From: Syngnathus acus
Lineage: Eukaryota; Chordata; Actinopteri; Syngnathiformes; Syngnathidae
Reading direction: 5' to 3'
NCBI RefSeq assembly: GCF_901709675.1
Contig: NC_051088.1
Coordinates: forward strand, 24,463,193-24,527,192
DNA length: 64,000 nucleotides
Shown here piece by piece: positions 51,419 through 63,280 of this stretch (position 1 is the first letter of the stretch; each line of letters starts with the position of its first letter). A program made the position numbers and the translations under genes. Under the pieces are notes generated by a model. It was not told the origin of the DNA. It ran no database searches and worked only from the letters and a program-made list of their open reading frames with translations.

Positions 51419-53949
51419 GTCATTAACATAGCATCCAATGAGAAAAATGGCAAAAAAAAGGGGAAATGCTGGTAATGTTTGTCCGCTGATAATAAAACCG
51501 AAATTTCCTTATTATTCATTCTGCTACAGTTTCATAATGACTGAGGACACCAAAGGCACTTCATAGTGATATTGACCCAACTTCAAACTGTTTTGAAGCA
51601 AAAGTCCATCAATCTAGTCATTTGAGGTCTTCTGAGTGTAACATTGACTTGTCACGCATTTTCAGTAACATGGGAATGAGTGCATGTTCTCGTAAATCCA
51701 GCTTGGCAAGCTTTGAGATGACAGCTTGTGGACAGTTGAAAAAAAAAAAACAATAACTCCGCCAATCAGCTCAGCATTCTTTGATAAGATTGAAGTGACA
51801 ATGACAGTTTATATGTCATTTAGAATGACTCGAGGTCTATGCTTCCAACTGTGTAGTCATTTAAATTATTCGGCATAACAAGATCTATAGATCATGAGTT
51901 TGGTGAGAGAGCCCTGACCTCATCCACCTTCATGCATGAAGCCACAATCTGGTGCCTGGTTCACCACCTCAGATCATTGAAGAACCAATACGGTGTCGTA
52001 AACATGCCAACATCAAATACAAGAAGATGACGAAAGTCAATGAATCAAACAATTGTTTTCACTTCTGGGTGTGTCGCATTTACTGGAAGTCAAACACGAA
52101 AATTCGTAAATCAGCTTGGAGTCATTGCCCAAAGGACGTCGAGTCAAGGAAATACCAATCAAGTCTCCCCAGTCATGAAGAATGCTTGGCACAAATACAA
52201 AGCGGTCACCAGACGACTGCAAAAGAATGCGTCTCTGTCACTCTTTGCGTCTCGCAGTTTCTCGCCAAGTCTGTGTGCCTGGCAGAATTTCAATGACGGG
52301 CCAAAGGAGGCGGCCGGTCGGACTTGGCAGAGCCACATGATTGGGTGAATGAAGAATTCCCACAATTAAGATCACCCCAAAAAAAAAAATAGGATTCATC
52401 TTGTCAGAGTCACTCAACGTATTCTGCTTCCTCTCAATCTTTTCCGTTTGCTGGTAGCAAGCTCCCTTAATGCCCGCGCGGCACTTCGTGTTTTTTAGCT
52501 CCTCATTAGCCAGTGTCCAACACAAAAGAATTCAAGTGCACACAAATGCAAGCCCACGGTCCACCCCAAGCGTCAGTTGAGCTGATCCTGTTTTTACTCC
52601 ATGCTAATTGAATGGAAATCCCGTTTAAAGCGTGCATTGTGTTCTTATCGCACTGTTCCACCGTCTTTCCAAACATAGATATATATCCGGTTGGTATTCC
52701 TAAAGGCTCCTTTAGCGTAAGTTTGATTGGGGTTGGAACGACCGTCAACGACATTGACCGTTAATCGCGGATTTGCGTCATCTCGTTTTCCGACTGGCCA
52801 GTTTTTAGAGGAGAGATGGACTTATATTGCACGTGCCGCATGGTCATAATCAATGAAATGTCGACTCAGCAACTTGTGTTAATTGTTGAGATCGATTTCC
52901 AAAATGATATGTTGAAGTTGTTCCAACTTTTAACCCATGAGTATTTTTAAAGTGTGGATGAAAATAGCAGATAGCCTCGCTAGATTCGGCTATTCCGACC
53001 ACTGCTAATCTTAAAATATGAATTTAATATTCTGGTGGTTTGGAACCGGCGCAAGTTCTTCATTGCCAAAATGTGACCTAATCAAACATTTACATTTGAA
53101 AAAAAATTTAAACCGATTATTATATATCGCAAATAACAACAAAAACAACAAACGTGATGTTTCTCACGGAGCACATTCAGGTCAGGGTTTGTGCTCACAA
53201 ATATGCAATTTGATACAAAGATCTGGCACGATTTGTCAGAAACAGCTGCAGCTTCCTGTGTGGCACCAGAAACTTCCCGTCGCCTCGCTGCAAACAGCGA
53301 CAGGTCGGCCAAGATATGGGCCAATAAGCTTCGAGCAGGAAGTCAGCCCACTTGCCTCAAGGAGAAACATCATGACGAAACGCACACAAAGTTCATCTGA
53401 GGATATGCGGGGAGGCGGGGAGAGAGAGCTGTGCCGCTCCCATCTCTCTTCCTATCTCAGGCCCCCGCGTTGTCTCTCCTTTTCCTCTATCTTTCTCTCA
53501 TCACTCTCACGCGATAAAATGACCGCCTGATAAATGGATTCATTTGCATCCCAATGCCCACGACCCAACATGTCGGGCTGATGTGAGACAATCGGAGCAA
53601 ATAGGCCGAGCGAGCTAGCAAGCTAGCGTGGCGCCTGCCCATTATCAGCCGCCCTTCAACACGTGGCATCGCTCGCGGCGCCATCTTAGAACCAAATGTC
53701 ACCGAGATATGACCCAAAGTCTCAGAAATGCGCATTATGAAAACTTGCTGTTCAATATTGGCCCTTTTGCTCATCTACACTTTCCTTCTTCTGCCTTCCA
53801 GCATGATGCAAATCGTCAACACGAGGACGTTAAGACAAACATTCCATTTGCTCTTTTCAAAAGACTTGTCACGCGGCTCGATTGCACAAAGCAGAAGCGT
53901 GGGGGGGAAGAAAATGCAAATATTGCAATGAGCAGAATGAGAAACGCTG

Positions 53950-54736
53950 TGTTACTTATCACGCCAGCTCTCACTGATAAGAGAGCCAACAAGCACCTCT
54001 GTCGTTTTTACGTTCGAGGTAAACTGGACCTTAAAGCGACGAGAATCTCCACGCTTTCAAAAGTTAACCGAGAGGACCCCTTACTTGCGCCCGCCATTAG
54101 ACGGCGTGACACCTGTTCCCTGCGGAAAACCACGGAAAAATCGGTCCGAGAGCACAGAGGGAGGGGAAGACCGGCGTGAGAGAGGAGAGCCGAGGGAGTT
54201 GCGAAGGGACTGCGGGGAGTCCCGGAGTCCCTCTGAGCACCACAAAAGTTTCTCCTGCTTTGCCCATGGAGCCAAAATGGCGCCGTGCGGCGTGGCAGCC
54301 GACGGCGAACCAAGCGTTTACAAGCCCGAGGACGCGGGAAGTAGGAGAGCGACGTGACGGGGCAGGGAAATAGACGGCGAAAGGTGTTTCAAAAGGAAAA
54401 AATACCTGCAGCCTGTACGTGAGCGGCGGCCTGGGCCCGAGGACCGGAGGAGAAGAGGGCCATGATGGAGGGAAGAAGGGAAGAGAGAGGAGTAGAGCAC
54501 ACCCTCTGAGAGCGACACCCCTTTTTTTTCCCACAATCCCCTCCTACTGCCGTGAGTGCGTCTGTTCGCGCACGGGGTGACACACAGCGCATCCGAAAAT
54601 GAGCACCGGCGTACTCCGAAGCCTCGGCGGCGAAGGAAACGGCCGCGCGACGGACGCGAGTTGTAAACCTCGGCGGGATCCATTTGCCAGCCTTTGGCTC
54701 GCCCTCTGCTTCGGCCTGCTCTGTTTTTTGCCTCCG

Positions 54737-54772
<36 letters not shown>

Positions 54773-55300
54773 CCCACTTTGGCACCGCTGACAAGAGGGA
54801 AAGAGAGTGAAGGGAGGGTGGCTGCACACACACACACAGAGAAAGAGGAAGGGAGGGACATGCTGTCTGTCGCGAGAGAGGGCGAACGCAGAGGAGGAGT
54901 CGGCGAGGGGAAGCGTGGAAAGAAAGAGCCTTCCAGTCACAAGTCACATGAATTGTCGTGAGCGGACGCGGTGACACAAACGTAGCAACTGGGCCGCATC
55001 GGCAGCGCCGCGCCACGCCGCTCGCCTCCTTCCAACGCCCCGCGGCGACCGGCAGATGGCGCGAGAAACCAGCCGGCGGGCGGGCGCCATATTGCTCGCC
55101 CTCGCCATGTTTGCTAACTGCAAGATGCGTATGCTGCTCTGTGCGGGAAACAACAAACAGATGGACGTTCGCGCTCATCCCTTCTTATTCACGACAGACA
55201 GATATTTGAAAGAAATGCCCAATTTCAGTCCCTGCCTGCCGACGACTTCAAGTGACCAATCACGGGCCACGAGGCGCACCACCCGACCAATGTGAGCTCA
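53950..55300. promoter_or_regulatory. CpG-rich block, probable promoter
   Basis: This block has high G+C and frequent CpG against an A/T-rich background. It contains CCATATTG, GCCATATTGCTC and CCAAT-like (GACCAATCACG, 55253; CGACCAATG, 55284) elements and a TGCC tetranucleotide repeat (54736-54773). Overlapping long open frames on both strands are a by-product of composition. It could serve the minus-strand let-7 primary transcript, 4-5 kb away in the right direction, or tead3 on the plus strand. Neither is shown. Confidence 0.45.
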
Positions 55301-57559
55301 CGGCGGAGCTGACATCATTTCAAAAAAAATCTCGAAAACTCTTTTTGTCTGTCCTCCCACTTACTCTTTTTTCACATGCACCTGATGAAGGCACTTGATT
55401 AGAAGGACAGCACTACAACCCCCCCCCCCACCCAAGCCCTCCACCGCTTCTTCGAAACACTCACCCAGGAGATAACAGAAAAAAAGTGGTCCAGTTTGTC
55501 AGCTTTAACTCCACTTGAGTCTTTTCTTGCAGATCAGGACACACAAACACACACACACACACACACACACACAGCTGTGCTGTACTGTACTCCAACACAA
55601 TCCAGTTGTTCCATGGAGGCTCACATTCAGCCGAGCGCTCGGACAGCCCCTCCGACCTGACGTCACGTCTCCTTTGTTGTTTATGAATTTATTTCTCTCC
55701 TCAGCTGAACTCTCTGAACCCAAAGTACCCACCCAGCGGCTCCTCCCCTCCCCTCCTGTCCGCCAGTCCTACAATTACTCTCTGCCAAAGAAGGCAGGGC
55801 GCATACAGTATGGCGGGAACAAGGCAGAAGTGCAAAGGCCGAAAGGCGGGAGAAGAGACTCCTATGTGCCTTTTTTTTTTTTTAATCCCTCTTTTCTTTC
55901 TTGACAAGCGCCTCGCGTCTCTTCCTGCTGGCTTTGTAAAAGTTTCAGCTGCATGGCGAGCCGGCCTCTTTTGGCACTTGTCCAACTTGTGACTCTTCTG
56001 TCCCTCTGCAAGAAAAGAGAAGGCGAGCGGGCCGACCAGGGAGGACAGCTAAAGTGACAGCTGGACTGGTTTTAAGACTTGCTCTCGGAAGACAGTCAGC
56101 GTTGACATTTCATACATGTGCAAATGTCAACTCAACAACAATGAGGCGTTGTGTGTTGGCTTACATGTGAAAGAAAGGACTCGATTTCCTTTTGTAAAAA
56201 TAAATGTACCCTTCGCGGTTCACAACTGTAAATGAATTTTATTTGCCATAAAAATGCCATTTTGAGAAAGAAAACAACACTGCTGGTAATAATAGATTTG
56301 GCGTCATAATAACCCAACAGTGAACATGATTGACTCTAATTTAATCCTGTAACAAAAGTCTTTTTCCTCACCATTGATTCATGACAGATTTGAGTGGAAA
56401 ATTACAGTGACGTACAAAGTCACGTTTGACACTAAAAAAATAATGTAACGAATTTCTCAAAAAAGGGAAAATCGAACCTTTCTGAAAACCTGATCTCCAT
56501 GAATGCCTTTAGACCGACATATTCATAACATCTCTTAGGTCATTATAAACTAAAACAATTGTGATTTTTTTTTTCCGTCTTACTTTTATTAAACTTGACG
56601 TATGTATTACTTCTCTTCTGGACCTTGTAAAACAAAATGAAATGATTTCAAACCATCTGCTGGGACTAGTTTATTAGTGCCGGTATTATCTGGGGGATAC
56701 TGCCCTCTTGTGGTCAAATGAAAGTGCAACAACTCGAGAGGATGTCAGCAGCTTGACCTCTGATCTTGACTGGCCTTTCTTCAACAGTCTTGTTATGCTC
56801 CTTTGGTTATTTTACTAATTCTTGAATTCCATCTGCTAAAAACACAAATTGAGGCTTAGCCAGCTGTGCTTTTAATACGATTTGGCTTGCACTGATCTGA
56901 TTTCTGGGCATGAAAACAGGCCAAAGTGGAGCTATGAACTCCGGCAGGACCAATTAAGACTCCGGATCGGATGTCAGTCAGGCTTTAATCCGCTTCATTG
57001 AGCTTATTACAAATAAGAATAAGCTTGCACATTTTAAGACTCTGCGTGAGTTTGCCAGCAGGCTTTTACGCTTTTGTTTGCACTTTTGCTCATATGCGCA
57101 CCCTGCTAGAACCGGCTATGTGATGTAAATCATTAAACGAGGCTGACGAAGGCTTATTTGTCTGGTCACGGAACAATGCAAAATGTTATAGCCAAGCGAA
57201 TGAAAAGCATTGGCGTCACGTGGTAAAACTCTTTAAGCAATAGTGATTTGAACACAAACGGTGAAGCAACATGTATAGACAGACCTGGGACCAATACTCA
57301 CAGGCATATATTCTTTATCCTCTGCGAAGAATGACTAACATTCCTGTCTTACAGAGGACTGCCCCCAAGAGGTGTGTCATTATTCATGTTTATTTCATCT
57401 ATCCATCAATACGGACAACCGTTTGTGGGACCTGATTGTCTGCACCTCAGTCAAGTCATTGTTCAAAAATAAAAGTACATTGCGAAATGAGCGCGAGTGC
57501 AGGTTTAAATGAAAACAAATGCGAATAAATCTGATATTTGCAAGGGATTTTGTGACGCG

Positions 57560-57828
57560 ATGGGAGGAGTTTGTACTGCCAGGGCCAGCCAAAGTTTCGC
57601 CTTTGCGCGTGTTTGGTACGCCACGCCACGCCACGCCTCTGTCAGTACGTGCACGGCGCTCTCTCATTTCACAGCAAACTCCAACTCGGCAATTCCGCCT
57701 TCGCTGTCAAATTTGTTGTTTTGCATCTTGTTCTCGGCGAGCGGGCTCTTTTTTTATTATTATTACTATTGTTAAAGACGCGATCGTGGGGCAGCCCAGA
57801 GGCGGCAGAGCAGCAAAGCCGTCACAAG
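57560..57828 (+). promoter_or_regulatory. Probable tead3 promoter and non-coding first exon
   Basis: A CpG-rich stretch continues to about 58100. Near its middle GGCAGAGCAGCAAAGCCGTC is followed by a strong donor, CACAAG|GTGAGA (exon end 57828). The next good plus-strand acceptor in line with a TEAD reading frame is 3.3 kb away at 61147. TEAD genes normally begin with a non-coding exon, so this is a reasonable leader. The start site is unknown. Confidence 0.45.
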
Positions 57829-58478
57829 GTGAGAACTTGAGCCCAGCAAACTTTCTTTGTCTTTGTTTTGCGCTGCAACTTTGACGCTGCGCTGCGCCGC
57901 GTTGTGCGTCGGCCGATGTGCTCCTGGGAAGTTTTGGGATAGTTGGCATATTTGGCATTGTTCTCGCCGGTGTTTTGATCATCCCGAGGTTGGCGCGCGT
58001 ATGTTTTGCTTGGTGTTCTCCCGCCTCCCACGGCGATTTTCTCCCCCAAGCGTCTGCCAACGTTGCTTGACTTGCTTGCGGTATTATTAGCACACGAGCT
58101 AACCGCTTAGCATGTCCGCGCGTTAGCTGTCGTCTGTCGTGGATTTATCCGGTTAAAATAATCCCCAACGTACTATCCGAGCATCTGGCCTTTCTGTCAT
58201 TCTCTTTTTTTTTAAATTTTGGGCAATTTTGATCGCCAGACTCGCCTTTTGTAAACCACCTGAAAACACTTTTACTGCGCGTTTTTTTCCCCCTCCCATG
58301 CTAGCAGTCTCCGGTGTGCTCTGAAAGTTTTCACGCTTTTGTGAAAGTTGCTTTTCTCCTCGGTTCATTTGTGCTCACTGTGGTGTAACTCGAACAAGCT
58401 CCTGGAGATGCTCGTTTAAAACACGGCATGCAGAGAAATCAAAGTATGGATTCTCCATAATGTGAGCGGGCGAGTGGT

Positions 58479-58517
<39 letters not shown>

Positions 58518-58879
58518 CAAGCAAGAGGCTTGTTGTCACTGGAGTTTGCGTGTCTTGTCAGCTCATTGCTTTATTTAGCTCCTTGGCTGCTCGCCTGGCT
58601 CCCCACTGCACTTAACACCTGACCTTTTGACTACAGGGAGTCACCGACATTGCAAAAAGCATCTAATGTACATCCACATTGCAGGATATTTGCAACGTGC
58701 AAACTCTTTCCAGGCCAAAACGCAGTTTTTCTAAAAAAAAACGCACGAGTTACAATTGAAGGTCCACCCTCATCTATTCAGATCCAATTAGGGCTGGCTA
58801 TTCTTAAGAACCTCACAATTCCATGTTGATTATTTTTGCTTCGCTTATCAGTTCAGTGCGTGTGACGTAGGACATAACG

Positions 58880-59187
58880 CAGGGGTGTCAAAGTCGTTTT
58901 TTTCGTGGGCCGCATTGTAGTCATAGCTTCTTTCGGAGGGCCATGATGACCGTCAACCCAAATAAATGTATGAGCACCTCATGTTATATACAGTGAAAGC
59001 TACAAAACAAATCAGACAAGTAAAAACTGGACAAATATTTAAAAAAAAAAAATGATATTATTAAAAGTGAAGACAATTTGCAATTCTAGTAATGACACGA
59101 ATTTGATGCACAATTTGTCTTCGCGGGCCACATAAGATAATGTTGCGGGCCGTATCTGGCCCCCGGGCCTTGAGTTTGACACCTGTG
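58880..59187 (+). mobile_element. hAT element copy with target duplication
   Basis: Starts CAGGGGTGTCAAAGTCG and ends GAGTTTGACACCTGTG. The flanking 8-mers are ACATAACG (58872-58879) and ATATAACG (59188-59195), 7 of 8 identical. Same family as the copy at 3798. It lies in the first intron of the presumed tead3 transcript. Confidence 0.82.
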
Positions 59188-61227
59188 ATATAACGTCTTA
59201 AAAACAATTTTAACAATAACTTATTTAGGCCTGTAGCGTAAAAAAAAAAAAAAAGTCCAACCAAACCACAAAGTGTAAACTCAAGGACTAAATTATTTGG
59301 ACCAAAATGATGATCGATTGTTTTAATCACAATTATTCATCATTTTGGGGAACATAATACTTTGACTGAGCTACTTTTAAACAATATGTAAGCATATTTT
59401 AATGGTAAGTTGATTTGGTCCAACTAATCTTTTGCATGAATATGCAGTGCTGAATGGAATCATTTAATAAACGGATTAGTTCCTTTCTCAATGCATTTAA
59501 ACTCAGTCGCAAGTGTGTAACTGACGAATTAAATCCATTTCTAGCAAATGACGCAGGGAAGTGGCTCCATGTGCATGAATGACACGAAGTAAACAACAAC
59601 AGTCTCTGATTCTGTGACCGGCCGGCCTCGTGAGAGATACGTCTTTATTGGCATCCATTTGCGCCCCGCCCGATAAACCTGTCGCGGATGATGTGATTCA
59701 CATCCACATACTGCGCTGAAAGAGCCAATGCTGCGTCAATAGCGTTCCGGACACAGAGCTACCACTCAGGGCAGAATAATTGATTTACCTTAAGTAAGTG
59801 TACTGCTAAAATGAACAACCTCATCACCAGCACAAACAAACCTGGAGGAAACGGCATCTTTCTCAACTTGAAGACCCGTTACACAACTTTTAAATTCGTC
59901 ACGTATCCCCTCGCCCCCCTCACAATGTCCTTTAAGACTTTGCTCTCTCCGAACCATGTCGCGCTAGGTCTGCCCGGTTACCATGGCGACAGCACAAGTC
60001 CTGTCGCCAGTGATTGAAAATAGGAAAGCCCTGAAACGAGTGTGTCCGACAAGCCTGCACCGCAGCAGGGGAAGCTGCGCCACCGCACTGATCCTCTGTG
60101 GCCCGAACCATGTTAGCCGCCCTCTGGAAAACATTAGACACCAGCCAGGGTTCTGTTACAGATGTCTGTTGGTGTGTGTCAGGAGACTTCAAGCATCTTC
60201 CAACAATAACACAAGAATGTGTAATTTCCTCATGTGGCCCGTGCAGACAGGGGGATCAGGCCTTTTTTTGAAGTCCATTTTGGCTTTGCTACTTTAACCG
60301 AGGTTGTTTGTTAAGAAAACAGACTAATGTTGGAATCAGGCGACACATATTGGAAGTGATTTTGACACCATGTCAACAGTTATTGTGATTAGCACCGCAA
60401 AACTGTGCCTCGTTGTGATACTGTAGCCTAGCGAGGAAAGCTGTACTCGTGCTGCTAAATAAAATACGACCGAGGCCTGGTGCACACATGAAGATAACTG
60501 GACTGTCTTTGTCCCGGTTTGAAAGACAAATGCTGAATTATTCTTAAGATTATCAGGTGGTTCCAAGCAAATTGGTCTGCTACAAAAATGGACCTGGGAG
60601 GTCACTCTTGAATAACTTGGATATTTATGAGCACAAATTGTGATGTGTAGGGAAAGCAAGTAACTCCCGAGTATGAATTCTGACACAAAATCGAGAAGTG
60701 AACAAGGAAGATGGTGTGTATAAAAATTAGCATGAATTACCTGAGACATAAATGATAATAGCAGCCATTTCCTTGAGTACTGGCAGAGCTAGGATTTTTT
60801 TTTCTTTCATGGGTAACATTGTTTGGGTAGCCAAGGATAGCTCAAGGGGTCTGCAAAAAATAATTATGGACCCCCAAAATTGTTCATACCAATGCTATAC
60901 TGCAAGTGCTATGCATTCATTTGCCTGCATGTCGGTACATGAAATGATGAGGTGTGTCATTATAAAAATGGAAACAACTGTGGCAAGATGAACTGTGTAT
61001 AAGTCCCTCCCCCTTTTTTTTATTTCTTTTTTTAATACCCAAGGCAAATCAAAACTTTGACATGTCACGTCAATCACTTTTGCTACACTTGCAACACAAC
61101 AGTTTTGAAACAAACATGAAGTCTTAATTATTTTTCTCCCAATGCAGAAGTCATGAGTGACCCTTCAATGAAAGCTAATATTTGCCTTGCGGTGTGTTTT
61201 CAAGGTGTGGCTGGAGCCGCCGCCATC

Positions 61228-62893
61228 ATTGCGTCGGAGTGGAGTTGCCGTAGCAGCCCTGACGGGGCGCAGGAGGAGGGCGGCGGCAGCGGCGATGGAG
61301 ATGGACTTGGCGACGGGGCAGACCGGGGATTGGACGGAGACCCTGAAGGGGTGTGGAGTCCTGACATTGAGCAGAGCTTTCAGGAAGCGCTGGCCATCTA
61401 CCCTCCCTGCGGCAGGAGGAAGATTATACTTTCAGATGAGGGCAAGATGTACGGTGAGGAAGAGAAAATTAGTCCGCTTTCTACCTTCCGTGCAAATTAG
61501 GTTTGTCAGTTCACAGTCGAATTTTTTTTTGATAACTAGAATATCGATGCCGTATCGTTTTTATTGATATTGATACGTATCAGTGTTTTTAGCACACCCC
61601 TAATCAGTTCCTTTATATATATTTTTTATAATTGAATTTTTTTTATAATTATTTATTTATTTATTTATTTATTTTCAAAGTTTGGGAAAGACTGATAAAG
61701 AGTAGGTACTAGGTTGGTCATTTTTGACACTTCCCTTATAATTGATATCTAATTGATATTATGCTACAGCAAGTTCTACTATGCAAACAACCTCTTCTGC
61801 AAAAAAAAAAACATCTCCTTTTGGAGCAGTGGCAGAATCCAGCAAAAGTGTTTGTCCTGTTTTGGGAATTGACTGCTTTGTGTCTGAGTCAACCTCCCTT
61901 GTCGCATTTGGGGTGTTCTTTGTTTCGGTAAAGATGTAATGACTCAGCAGCACGACTTCCCAGAAGAGTGGAGACTGTGGCGCTGATGTTGATAATGTTA
62001 ACGCATGTTTGCTTTGGCCTGGATTGGATCAGGCCGGCCGGTGGGGCTTGATTCGATCACCTTCGTCCCGATCCTCGTTTGCCGCAGTGAGTCGACGAGC
62101 AGCTGCTCGGGTGTGGTTTGCTTGGGATGGGATGGAGGGGGAAGCCTGTGAGAGAAATAGCTGACCAGGCACTTTGTCCCACCACATTTGGGAAGCCTAT
62201 TAACTATGATGTCCTCCATTCTGTTTTTCCCTCCTTTTTTTTTTTTGCTTCATCTCCCCTGGCTGACTGCCAGCAACAACTACTAACTTTGATTTCAATT
62301 TGAGGGAGTCTATAAAAATCCAGCCGTAGTCTAAAGTTATTCCCCCATCTGGTTGAGACTTTTTTTTTTTTTTACTTTCACATTCATAATCGCTGCTTCA
62401 TTTTGGGTTTTCCAGTTTTGTCAGCTTCGGAGTCTCATTGTGATGTCATTTCTCTTTCTCACCTGTAGGTCGAAATGAGCTGATCGCTCGCTATATTAAG
62501 CTACGGACAGGAAAGACACGCACACGCAAACAGGTAACCATGACGGTTACAACGTTGTAACCGCTGAGTCATCTTTTATTTGAGTTTGTTATCCAACCCA
62601 GTAAAAAAAAATGAAATCCTTGTTGTGAATATGTTCCTAATGTTAACCCTGGCCGTTAGGTGTCTAGTCACATACAGGTTCTGGCCCGCAAGAGGGTGCG
62701 TGAATACCAGGCGAGCATCAAGGTGGGCGCTCGCCGGATAAACGTCATCCCTCTGAGCTTATCTTCTTTTTCTCTTTCTCTCCATCCTGTCCTCTTTGCC
62801 GCCTTCCTCTACCTCCACGTGCGCCGTCAGGTCTCTAGTCACCTGCAAGTCTTGGCCAAACGAAAGTCTCGTGAGATTCACTCTAAGCTGAAG
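61228..62893 (+). CDS. tead3: TEA domain transcription factor, TEAD3-like, 5' part
   Basis: Coding exons: 61228-61453, 62469-62533, then either 62660-62722 or 62831-62893 (or both); the gene continues past the window. [36 protein letters not shown] and [20 protein letters not shown] are diagnostic of the TEA domain (residues about 40-118). I chose ATT at 61228 as start: IASEWS lines up with the non-AUG start of mammalian TEAD3 (IASNSW as I recall), with A at -3 and G at +4. An in-frame AUG at 61153 ([10 protein letters not shown]) would add 25 residues if the strong acceptor CCCAATGCAG (61147) is used; AAG at 61204 is a weaker alternative. TEAD3 assignment rests on the start and on VREYQASIK. 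The YAP/TAZ-binding half is outside the window. Confidence 0.88.
61505..61602 (-). repeat. Decayed mobile element end
   Basis: On the minus strand it begins TAGGGGTGTGCTAAAAACAC and continues with ATACGTATCAATATC and ATCGAT motifs, resembling the element at 63281. It is short and incomplete, in the tead3 intron. Confidence 0.35.
62660..62722 (+). other. tead3: tead3 alternative exon A (TEAD3-type recognition helix)
   Basis: This 63-nt phase-0 exon has acceptor GGCCGTTAG and donor AAG|GTGGGC. It encodes [13 protein letters not shown] and REYQASIK, the third (DNA-recognition) helix of the TEA domain and its exit. REYQ-xx-IK is typical of TEAD3. Joined to Gln97 it completes the domain. Confidence 0.85.
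62831..62893 (+). other. tead3: tead3 alternative exon B (TEAD1/4-type recognition helix)
   Basis: This 63-nt phase-0 exon has acceptor GTGCGCCGTCAG and donor AAG|GTACGC. It encodes [13 protein letters not shown] and REIHSKLK, a second version of the same helix, resembling TEAD1/TEAD4. It starts 108 bases after exon A and aligns with it codon for codon, so the two arose by tandem exon duplication and could be used as alternatives. Confidence 0.83.
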
Positions 62894-63250
62894 GTACGCG
62901 CTCGGTGTCGCTGCCACGCATGCCGCTCTGCCCCGACTCCGTTTACGATAACAGTCTCGATGACCTAAGGCTGACTGGCTTGCTCGTATTATGTCATGGA
63001 ATCTTTTTTTTTTTTTGCTTTGTTTAAATTGCTACCATGAGCGACTGAGCTAGTGCATGATGGGGACTTGAGCTTTTGACATCAATAATTGATTTAGTTC
63101 CGCACATCTTTATGTTCTGGATTTGCCCATTGGCAGCTGAACAGGTTTGGTGACATCATCGGTCACTTTTAGCCCATGAATAAATAAAGAAATGATGCAC
63201 GGCGCTAATGTTTGAAGTGCTATTACTTTGCATGAGCTTGGTTGACCAGA

Positions 63251-63264
63251 GGGTCACGTGACCC
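63251..63264. promoter_or_regulatory. Palindromic E-box (CLEAR/USF type)
   Basis: GGGTCACGTGACCC is a perfect 14-base palindrome around CACGTG, matching the site preferred by USF and TFEB/MITF factors. It sits in a tead3 intron. Function unknown. Confidence 0.35.
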
Positions 63265-63280
63265 AGCATGCGTACGCACT

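Larger units (their letters stand above)
47946..61147. other. SPI-tead3 spacer with let-7 cluster
   Basis: No protein gene was recognised in these 13 kb. Contents: candidate leader exons (48350-48671), the let-7 pair, a GAAA repeat, A/T-rich DNA (51050-52500), a CpG-rich block (53950-55300), CA (55547-55573) and CT (58480-58514) repeats, a second CpG-rich block (57560-58100) and a hAT copy (58880). The host promoter of the minus-strand let-7 transcript must lie to the right of 49.9 kb. Confidence 0.5.

Noticed and set aside
54318-55178. 286-codon minus-strand open frame, and long plus-strand frames nearby
   Set aside because: They overlap in several frames on both strands in CpG-rich DNA with a TGCC repeat. 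They have low-complexity translations and no recognisable domain, so they are compositional by-products.
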